A stretch of 12,063 bases of DNA, taken from contig DDBN01000051.1 in assembly GCA_002333145.1 (NCBI GenBank), positions 5,000 through 17,062 of the forward strand, in the 5' to 3' direction. The position numbers and the translations under genes are program-made. Positions within the stretch are counted from its first letter, which is position 1. Each line of letters starts with the position of its first letter. Below the pieces are notes generated by a model. It saw only the letters and a program-made list of their open reading frames with translations, was not told the DNA's origin and made no database searches. The stretch comes from Moraxellaceae bacterium UBA2031 (lineage in GTDB: Bacteria > Pseudomonadota > Gammaproteobacteria > Pseudomonadales > Moraxellaceae). Below are positions 6,774 to 12,063 of the stretch, in pieces.

Positions 6774-7192
6774 TGAATGCACTTTTTTATGTTTCTGTGT
6801 TAATCGGCGGCATGCTATTTGGTGCTGGCTTGACGTTGGCCACCATGGTGCAGCCAGAAGTGGTGCTAGCATTTTTGCGCTTTGATGATTGGGGATTGAT
6901 GCTGGTCTTGGGCAGCGCGGTGATGATTACCTTCGCAGTGTATCAGTTGGCACCTCGCCTTATGAAGAAGCCTTTATTTGCGGATAAGTTTGGCAAGCAC
7001 GCATTGTTTGGTACACGACAGACACTGGTGGGTGCGGCTATTTTTGGTATTGGCTGGGGACTTTCTGGCGTATGCCCAGGCCCGGCTATTGCCGGCCTAG
7101 GTACAGGAAATTGGCCATTGCTCTATACGCTGGCGGGGTTATTTGTCGGCGCTTGGCTGCAGGGTTGGTGGGCATCGCGCCGAGGCGAATAA
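6773..7192 (+). CDS. YeeE/YedE-related transporter, second half (DUF6691 type)
   Basis: The 139-residue product has about four hydrophobic helices. It carries TMVQPEVVLAFLRF (24-37) and GLSGVCPGPAIAGLGTGN (96-113, cysteine 101), the conserved features of the second half of YeeE/YedE proteins. Together with the preceding gene it would rebuild one full transporter as two polypeptides: G-C-T-S-G-H in the first and G-V-C-P-G-P in the second supply cysteines on the substrate path. Translation is coupled through TAATG at 6771-6775. The stop is only 3 nt from that of the convergent epimerase gene. Function is inferred from the family; the substrate (thiosulfate, sulfide or persulfide) is not shown by sequence. 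Confidence 0.9.
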   Translation: MNALFYVSVLIGGMLFGAGLTLATMVQPEVVLAFLRFDDWGLMLVLGSAVMITFAVYQLAPRLMKKPLFADKFGKHALFGTRQTLVGAAIFGIGWGLSGVCPGPAIAGLGTGNWPLLYTLAGLFVGAWLQGWWASRRGE

Positions 7193-7195
7193 GTG

Positions 7196-8092
7196 TTAGC
7201 CCAGTTCGTTGCGCAAGGCATCCTCAAGTGAGCCGGAGCGGAACTTGAAGCGCGCCTCAAGCAGGCGAGAGGGGACGACGCGCTGGCTGTTCAGTAGCAG
7301 ATCGCTCATCTCGCCCATCGCCAGCCTGAGCACAGAAGCAGGAATGTGCAGGAAAGCGGGACGGCCCAGCGCGCCGGCCAGTACTGAGGTGAACTCACTG
7401 TTGCTGACGGGTTTTGGTGCGGTGGCATTAAATACCCCCGACTGACGCGAGTCCTTTAGTAGGAATTGGATGATCTCAAGGTAGTCACTGAGCGCAATCC
7501 ATGAAATCCATTGTGTGCCACTGCCCAGACGGCCACCCAAACCTAGCCCAAACAAGGGCAGCAGGCGCTTCAGCATACCGCCACCGCGGCCTAGCACAAC
7601 GCCGGTCCTCACTATGCACAGACGGATGCCCAGCGCACTAGCGCCTTGGGCTGCATGCTCCCAGTCTTGACAGAGACGGTGCATAAACTCGTCATGTGCG
7701 GTCGCATTTTCTTCCAGTACCGCATCGCCCTGATGCCCGTACCAGCCAATGGCTGAGCCAGAAATCATCACTGCGGGCTTTTGTTCACGCCGGCGCAATA
7801 TGCTGACTAACTCCTCGGTAACCGTTATCCGGCTGGCATTCAGTTGTTGTTTGCGTGCGGACGTCCAAGGGCGATCAGCAATGCCTTCACCCGCAAGATT
7901 GATGACCGCATCCATCGGCCATTCAGGGCGAAACTCAGTAAGGGAGCGAATGGCACGAATGCGCCCTTGATAGAGTTTTGCCACTTTCTCAGGATGGCGT
8001 GTCAGTACAGTCAGTTGGTGCTCTTCGGCCAGCAGAAGAGGGCAGAGAGAGCTGCCAATGAAGCCGGTACCGCCGGTAATGAGAATATGCAT
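7196..8092 (-). CDS. TIGR01777 family NAD(P)-dependent epimerase/dehydratase (YfcH-like)
   Basis: The 298-residue product opens with MHILITGGTGFIG, the Rossmann dinucleotide-binding motif (GGTGFIG at 7-13). It continues with NLAGEGIADRPWT, MISGSAIGWYG, RTGVVLGRGGGML and the SWIALSDYL segment typical of this extended short-chain dehydrogenase family. NSQRVVPSRLLEARFKFR near the C-terminus is the DUF1731 tail. Length matches E. coli YfcH (about 297). The reaction is not established for the family. The frame is open upstream to 8326 but overlaps the divergent CobW gene. The ATG at 8092 has AGGA five bases upstream and begins exactly at the Rossmann strand. It is convergent with the sulfur transporter (3 nt apart). 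Confidence 0.93.
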   Translation of the reverse strand: MHILITGGTGFIGSSLCPLLLAEEHQLTVLTRHPEKVAKLYQGRIRAIRSLTEFRPEWPMDAVINLAGEGIADRPWTSARKQQLNASRITVTEELVSILRRREQKPAVMISGSAIGWYGHQGDAVLEENATAHDEFMHRLCQDWEHAAQGASALGIRLCIVRTGVVLGRGGGMLKRLLPLFGLGLGGRLGSGTQWISWIALSDYLEIIQFLLKDSRQSGVFNATAPKPVSNSEFTSVLAGALGRPAFLHIPASVLRLAMGEMSDLLLNSQRVVPSRLLEARFKFRSGSLEDALRNELG

Positions 8093-8124
8093 ATCGATCC
8101 TGAGGGCGTTATTCAGCCTCGAGT

Positions 8125-8145
8125 GTAAGCGCAACGCAGGCTTAC
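8125..8145. promoter_or_regulatory. Inverted repeat between the divergent epimerase and CobW genes; possible operator
   Basis: GTAAGC (8125-8130) and GCTTAC (8140-8145) are perfect 6-bp inverted arms separated by nine bases. They lie 57-77 nt upstream of the CobW start and 33-53 nt upstream of the epimerase start. It does not match the AT-rich Zur consensus as I know it. It could be an operator for an unknown regulator or a 5' leader hairpin of the epimerase mRNA; chance is also possible. Confidence 0.3.
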
Positions 8146-8186
8146 CTGAAATACAACAAAGGGTCATGAAGGCTGAAAGGCACTGC

Positions 8187-8195
8187 TGATAGAAT
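8187..8195 (+). promoter_or_regulatory. Extended -10 promoter element for the CobW gene, implying a leaderless mRNA
   Basis: TGATAGAAT matches the extended -10 pattern TGnTATAAT at all but one base. A start seven bases past its end falls on the A of the ATG at 8202. No Shine-Dalgarno sequence lies in the twelve bases before the ATG, and no good -35 element is seen, both in keeping with an extended -10, leaderless design. Confidence 0.45.
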
Positions 8196-8201
8196 ATAAG
8201 C

Positions 8202-9203
8202 ATGAAAATTTCACAACGTGTTCCGGTCAATCTGATCACCGGCTTTCTGGGTGCCGGCAAGACAACGGCAATCAAGCATCTGCTGGCACAAGGCCGTGGT
8301 GGTGAACGTTGGGCCGTGCTGGTCAATGAGTTTGGTAAAGTGGGTATCGATCAGTCGGTGTTGGCAGCAGACGAAGTGGTTATTCGCGAGGTGCCGGGTG
8401 GCTGCCTTTGCTGTACCAATAATTTGCCGCTGCAAATGGGGCTGTCACAGTTGCTGGCAAAGGCAAACCCTTCACGCATATTGATTGAGCCGACGGGATT
8501 GGGGCATCCGGCACGTGTATTGGAGTTGCTGCGTGAGTCACATTGGCGGGAAACGCTGGATGTGCGAGCGACCATCACACTGGTGGATGCGAGAGAATTG
8601 GCGGATCCTCGAGTGTTGGAGCATGAAACCTTTCGGGCACAGATCGAGGCGGCTGATGTGCTGGTGTTTAGCAAGGATGATGTGCTGACTGATGCAGAGC
8701 GGGAGCGGGCCAGAGCCTTTGCAGCAGATTTGCTGCCGCCAAAGTCGCATATACACTTTATGGCAAATGGCGAGTTACCACGGGCATGGCTTGAGTTGCC
8801 AGGGCGTGCAGCACCATTACGACGTTCATTGCTGCATGTGCCGATGCTGAATGTGCCAATGCAAAATGGGCCTACGGTGGTGGAAATTAACGAGCCGCCT
8901 TATCACTACAGCGAGCTAGTGGGAGAGGCGGCGATTGCTGGCTGGGTGTTTCCGCGTGACTGGGTGTTTACGAGCAGCGCATTGCTGAATGTGCTGTTTG
9001 GTCTGCACGATACCTTGCGTGTAAAAGGTATTTTTCACACGGATCAGGGTTGGATTTTCTTCAATGCCACCCGTTATGAAACCGCGGTGAACAGTGAAGT
9101 GCCGCGCGCAGACAACCGGCTGGAAATCATTGCGCCGGTTGCGCTCGATTGGGCACGTATTGAGCAGGTCTTATTGGCGGCGCGGGTGGGCGAGGTTGAC
9201 TGA
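8202..9203 (+). CDS. COG0523/CobW family GTPase, putative metal chaperone
   Basis: This 333-residue G3E GTPase shows Walker A GFLGAGKTT (14-22), VNEFGKVGID (41-50), the metal-binding CxCC motif as GGCLCC (66-71), IEPTGLG (95-101), a G4-like SKDD (157-160, with Ser in the Asn place of NKxD), and a CobW C-terminal domain from about residue 225 (VVEINEPPYHYSEL onward). No histidine-rich tail or linker is present. COG0523 proteins bind zinc or other metals at CxCC and deliver them to client enzymes using GTP; the client here is unknown. The linker before the C-terminal domain holds a five-residue tandem repeat (LHVPM LNVPM). It is divergent from the epimerase gene and convergent with lnt (6 nt apart). 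I see no metal-starvation operator I trust. Confidence 0.92.
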   Translation: MKISQRVPVNLITGFLGAGKTTAIKHLLAQGRGGERWAVLVNEFGKVGIDQSVLAADEVVIREVPGGCLCCTNNLPLQMGLSQLLAKANPSRILIEPTGLGHPARVLELLRESHWRETLDVRATITLVDARELADPRVLEHETFRAQIEAADVLVFSKDDVLTDAERERARAFAADLLPPKSHIHFMANGELPRAWLELPGRAAPLRRSLLHVPMLNVPMQNGPTVVEINEPPYHYSELVGEAAIAGWVFPRDWVFTSSALLNVLFGLHDTLRVKGIFHTDQGWIFFNATRYETAVNSEVPRADNRLEIIAPVALDWARIEQVLLAARVGEVD

Positions 9204-9209
9204 GTAGGG

Positions 9210-10724
9210 TCAGGGATTCTTGCGCCGAACCTGACGCAGTGCCAGTGCCATCAGCACAATGAGTATTGCCAGTACGGGCCAATTACCCATCAGCACATAA
9301 GGCGTCATTCCACTGCGTGCATGCGCCGTTGCTCGCAGTACCAAGCGCTGGAATTGCGGTGCAATGTCTTGCACGCTGCCATCTGCTTTGATGATGGCGG
9401 AGATGCCATTGTTAGTGGCACGAATGACTTCTCGCCCGGTTTCCTGTGCGCGCATACGCACCATCTGAAAGTGCTGATGCGGACCGATAGACCCACCAAA
9501 CCAACCATCGTTCGAGATAGTAGTCAGAATATCACTGCGTGCAGCGATGTGGCGCACCAATTCTGGATAAGCAATTTCATAGCAGATCATCGGGCCCAGC
9601 CAAAGCTTCTGTACCTGCAGCGGTTGTTGATCGGGACGGCCTTCAGTAAAGCTCGACATAGGCATATCGAAGAAAGGAATAACTCCGCGTAACAAACCCT
9701 CAAACGGAATGTATTCACCAAAGGGAACCAAGCGCTGCTTGTGATAAATGCCGTTGCCTTCGCCAAGCGCGATGATGCTGTTGTGGAATTTCAGCGTCTG
9801 TGTGGCGGTATCTGGATCAATATAAGGAACGCCGGTCACAAAAGCAGAATGCGCGGTCAGTGCCTTGTCTTGGATGTTATCCAGAAAGGGAATTGCCTCG
9901 TGATAGAACATTGGGATGGCCGCCTCTGGCCAAATCACCAGATCGCGTCCCCATTCTTTTTCGGAGAGTTCATCGTATATGGCCAGTGTTTTATCACGCC
10001 ATTCCAACTGCCACTTGGACTCTTGCGGAATATTACCTTGCACGATGCTCACCGAGATCGTCTCGCCAGTGGCCTTTGTCCATTCGACATACTGCAGTCC
10101 ATAGCCGGCTAGCCAAAGCAGCGCGGCAATCGCCAATGCAGGCCAGCGCCGGAAGCTGATCAATACCTGAAAAAATCCTACGGCAGTGAATACAGCGATC
10201 AGGCTGATGCCGAAGACACCGAGCAGCGGGGCGTAACCAGCCAAGGGGGTATCAACGAAAGCGTAGCCTGTGAATAGCCAAGGAAAGCCGGTAAACAGCC
10301 AAGAACGCAGCCACTCACCTAATACCCACAGGGCAGGCAGTGCCAGCAAGGCAGCACGGTCGAGGCGAAAGCGTCCATAGAGCCAACCGATGCCAGCGAA
10401 AAACAGCGCCATCACGGCAGCGACAAAACCCACCATTGGTGTGGCTAGCCAAGGCGGGGTGTAACCGTAATCGTGGATAGAGACATACAACCATGACGCG
10501 CCATAGGCCCATAGGCCAACGCCGTAACACCAAGCAAGGAAAGCGGTACGACGGGCACTGTGACCCCTGAGCAGTTCGCCAGTCAGACCAATAGTGACCA
10601 ATACCACTGGCCACGCATTGAATGGTGCCAGAGCAAAGGGGGTGAGAGCCCCTAGCGCAACCAGCACTAAAGGCAGAATACGGTGCTGACGGAGCAGGTC
10701 AAAGAGGCGGGCAATGGCGGGCAT
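9210..10724 (-). CDS. lnt: Apolipoprotein N-acyltransferase
   Basis: The 504-residue inner-membrane enzyme adds the third acyl chain to the N-terminal cysteine of diacylated lipoproteins, allowing Lol-dependent export to the outer membrane; LptE in this window is a likely client. About six helices occupy residues 15-210, and one more lies near 478-497. The periplasmic nitrilase-like domain shows VQGNIPQESKW (228-238) and the catalytic triad Glu267 (IWPEAAIP), Lys329 (HKQRLVPFGEY) and Cys381 (GPMICYEIAYPE), plus SNDGWFG (404-410). The ATG at 10724 starts a normal N-terminus though no strong ribosome binding site precedes it. It follows corC after 65 nt, as in many gammaproteobacteria. Confidence 0.97.
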   Translation of the reverse strand: MPAIARLFDLLRQHRILPLVLVALGALTPFALAPFNAWPVVLVTIGLTGELLRGHSARRTAFLAWCYGVGLWAYGASWLYVSIHDYGYTPPWLATPMVGFVAAVMALFFAGIGWLYGRFRLDRAALLALPALWVLGEWLRSWLFTGFPWLFTGYAFVDTPLAGYAPLLGVFGISLIAVFTAVGFFQVLISFRRWPALAIAALLWLAGYGLQYVEWTKATGETISVSIVQGNIPQESKWQLEWRDKTLAIYDELSEKEWGRDLVIWPEAAIPMFYHEAIPFLDNIQDKALTAHSAFVTGVPYIDPDTATQTLKFHNSIIALGEGNGIYHKQRLVPFGEYIPFEGLLRGVIPFFDMPMSSFTEGRPDQQPLQVQKLWLGPMICYEIAYPELVRHIAARSDILTTISNDGWFGGSIGPHQHFQMVRMRAQETGREVIRATNNGISAIIKADGSVQDIAPQFQRLVLRATAHARSGMTPYVLMGNWPVLAILIVLMALALRQVRRKNP

Positions 10725-10742
10725 GGGGCAGGTGTATTCCGA

Positions 10743-10773
10743 GCCATGCTGCCATTAAAAAGGGCAGCACAGC
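10743..10773 (-). repeat. Intercistronic RNA hairpin between corC and lnt
   Basis: Read as minus-strand RNA, GCUGUGCUGCC (10773-10763) pairs with GGCAGCAUGGC (10753-10743): eleven pairs, two of them G-U, around a nine-base loop CUUUUUAAU. The plus-strand RNA would have two C-A mismatches instead. No U-tract follows, so it is not a terminator. It may affect mRNA processing or lnt translation, since its 3' arm ends 18 nt before the lnt ATG. Confidence 0.5.
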
Positions 10774-10789
10774 TTTGCAGGGTTAAGGG

Positions 10790-11623
10790 TCAGACTTTCT
10801 GGACGCTGAGTTGGCGAATGGCACGGCGGTCGGCGGCCAGTACGGTGAACTCCCAGTGCTCAATCACGATCTTTTCGTCGCGCTCGGGCAGGCGTTCAAA
10901 GGCATTCATGACAATGCCGCCGATGGTATCGAAGTCATCATTGCTAAACTCAGTGCCAAAGTGCTCGTTGAAGTCAGCAATAGGCGTAATCGCTTTGATG
11001 ACGAATTCTCCTGGCGCTATTTCGCGGATGCAGACATCTTCGTCATCTTCGAAATCGTGCTCATCATCAATTTCGCCAACAATTTGTTCCAGTGCATCTT
11101 CCAACGTGACCACGCCGGCAATGCCACCGTATTCATTCACCACGATGGCCATATGATTCTGCTTGGCGCGAAACTCTTTGATTAGACGATCAAGATGAGT
11201 GGACTCGGGAACAAATAAAGCGGGGCGCAAAAAGTCTTTGAGCGTGAAACGTTCGTTGCGATCTTCTAGCAGCAGTTTGAGTAAGTCCTTGGCGAATAGA
11301 ATGCCGATGACTTCGTCCGTATTGTCGGCATCCAGTACCGGAAAGCGCGAGTGAGCAGACTCGATAAGTATGGGCAGGAATTCACGGGGCAGCATGTCGG
11401 CGCGTACAGCGACCATCTGGCTGCGCGGAATCATAATTTCCCGCACTTGGCGCTCTGATACCTGCAGTGTGGCCTCGATGATGCGCAGGGCATCCGGGTC
11501 CAGCAGGCCACGATCACCAGCGCTGTGAATCATTTCCGCCAGATCCTCACGGTTCTGCGGTTCGCCACTCAATACCTGGGTTATACGGCTTAACCAGGAC
11601 TTGGGACTGTCGCCCTCGCTCAT
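10790..11623 (-). CDS. corC: CorC/HlyC family CBS-domain protein (YbeX)
   Basis: The 277-residue soluble product has an N-terminal segment ending in VREIMIPRSQM (60-70), paired CBS domains (about 65-125 and 132-190, the second with NEYGGIAGVVTLEDALEQIVG at 163-183 seen as overlapping motif pieces), a very acidic linker EIDDEHDFEDDEDV (184-197), and a CorC/HlyC C-terminal domain with DDFDTIGGIVMN (229-240). Names refer to a role in magnesium/cobalt efflux; more recent work on E. coli YbeX links it to ribosome metabolism, fitting its place beside ybeY. It lacks the membrane domain of larger CorC-type proteins. AAGGA stands about seven bases before the ATG at 11623. It is followed by lnt and preceded by ybeY (63 nt). 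Confidence 0.95.
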   Translation of the reverse strand: MSEGDSPKSWLSRITQVLSGEPQNREDLAEMIHSAGDRGLLDPDALRIIEATLQVSERQVREIMIPRSQMVAVRADMLPREFLPILIESAHSRFPVLDADNTDEVIGILFAKDLLKLLLEDRNERFTLKDFLRPALFVPESTHLDRLIKEFRAKQNHMAIVVNEYGGIAGVVTLEDALEQIVGEIDDEHDFEDDEDVCIREIAPGEFVIKAITPIADFNEHFGTEFSNDDFDTIGGIVMNAFERLPERDEKIVIEHWEFTVLAADRRAIRQLSVQKV

Positions 11624-11649
11624 TACTATTTCCTTCTTTTTTCTTGGGT

Positions 11650-11663
11650 TGCCCCATGGGGCA
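11650..11663. repeat. 14-bp perfect palindrome between ybeY and corC
   Basis: TGCCCCATGGGGCA reads the same on both strands. It lies in the 63-nt gap between ybeY and corC, about 27 nt upstream of the corC start. No T-tract follows in the direction of transcription, so it is unlikely to be a terminator. It could form a short hairpin in the mRNA. Confidence 0.6.
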
Positions 11664-11686
11664 TTATGCTAATCAGTGTGTGAGAT

Positions 11687-12063
11687 TTATTCGTAGGGAT
11701 TGGCAATGCCCAACTGGGACAGCGCCGCCACCTCGAGTGCTTCCATCTCCTCTGCATCGGCATCTTCGATGTGGTCATAACCAAGCAAATGCAAGGTGCC
11801 ATGCAAGGTCAGATGAGCCCAGTGGGCCTGCTCAGTTTTGCCTTGTTCGATCGCTTCGGCGGCCATGACAGGCACGCAAATCACCAGATCACCCAGTGGC
11901 ATAACGTCCATCTGCTCTAGTAGGAAGTCAGGCAAGTCACTGGGAAAAGACAGCACATTGGTAGGCTTGTCCTTTTCGCGATAGGTGTGATTAAGCTCGC
12001 GACTTTCTTCGGCATCAACCAAGCGCACAGTAATTTCTGCCGCACGATCAAAGCCGGCTTCAG
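11687..12063 (-). CDS. ybeY: Endoribonuclease / rRNA maturation factor YbeY (partial, N-terminus beyond window)
   Basis: The reading frame is open to the right edge, so the gene starts outside the window; about 125 C-terminal residues are visible. EITVRLVDAEESRELNHTYR and KDKPTNVLSFP are family signatures, and LHGTLHLLGYDH carries the three histidines that bind the catalytic metal. A GTG at 12028 is open but is internal, because homologous sequence (AAEIT) continues before it. YbeY is a metal-dependent RNase acting in 16S rRNA 3' end maturation and ribosome quality control. Its place just before corC and lnt is the standard ybeZ-ybeY-ybeX-lnt order; ybeZ would be expected beyond the right edge. 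Confidence 0.96.
   Translation of the reverse strand, partial: EAGFDRAAEITVRLVDAEESRELNHTYREKDKPTNVLSFPSDLPDFLLEQMDVMPLGDLVICVPVMAAEAIEQGKTEQAHWAHLTLHGTLHLLGYDHIEDADAEEMEALEVAALSQLGIANPYE

Noticed and set aside
8093..8326. Upstream extension of the epimerase frame
   Set aside because: It overlaps the start of the CobW gene on the other strand and precedes an exact Rossmann-fold N-terminus.
10683..11185. Two long plus-strand open frames (157 and 124 codons) opposite corC
   Set aside because: They mirror the corC coding strand, have low-complexity composition and no ribosome binding site or homology I recognise.
12050..12063. Recurring AAAGCCGGC / GCCGGCTTT words (near 4472, 6066, 6080, 12050) as a possible DNA uptake sequence
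   Set aside because: Few copies, all inside genes where they encode Ala-Gly-Phe, Lys-Pro-Ala or similar; codon use explains them. A genome-wide count would be needed to revive the idea.

Overview
The window looks like ordinary chromosome of a gammaproteobacterium of moderate GC content. I infer something Pseudomonadales-like, from two housekeeping runs typical of that class: ybeY-corC-lnt at the right end, and leuS-lptE-holA followed by the ribosome-rescue gene arfA at the left. Genus cannot be fixed from the sequence alone. I see no insertion sequence, phage gene, CRISPR array, tRNA or rRNA.

Layout from left to right. A methyltransferase of the leucine carboxyl methyltransferase-like family runs off the left edge (minus strand, 1-426). 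Next come arfA (510-674), a small membrane protein (838-1092), holA, lptE and leuS (to 5360). All are on the minus strand, so the transcription order is leuS, lptE, holA, small membrane protein, arfA, methyltransferase. lptE/holA and holA/small-protein overlap as ATGA. A plus-strand group follows: a YdcF/ElyC-like envelope protein and a split YeeE/YedE-type sulfur transporter pair (5463-7192). A TIGR01777 epimerase is on the minus strand (7196-8092), divergent from a plus-strand COG0523/CobW metal-chaperone GTPase (8202-9203). The minus-strand run lnt, corC, ybeY (9210-12063, ybeY cut by the right edge) closes the window; it is transcribed ybeY, corC, lnt.

The most interesting element is arfA. 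Its last third contains a GC-rich hairpin followed by a U-rich tract, placed before the stop codon, so most transcripts should end inside the reading frame. This is the known design by which ArfA, the backup ribosome-rescue factor, is made only when trans-translation (tmRNA) fails: the arfA message is itself a nonstop mRNA. Here the switch is a bare intrinsic terminator, and the same terminator would close any transcript reading through from leuS-lptE-holA.

Other points: a likely leaderless promoter for the CobW gene, a perfect 23-nt hairpin inside the ydcF-like gene, a G-U-dependent hairpin between corC and lnt, and two convergent gene pairs only 3 and 6 nt apart with no visible terminator. 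I found no clearly new multi-gene system.
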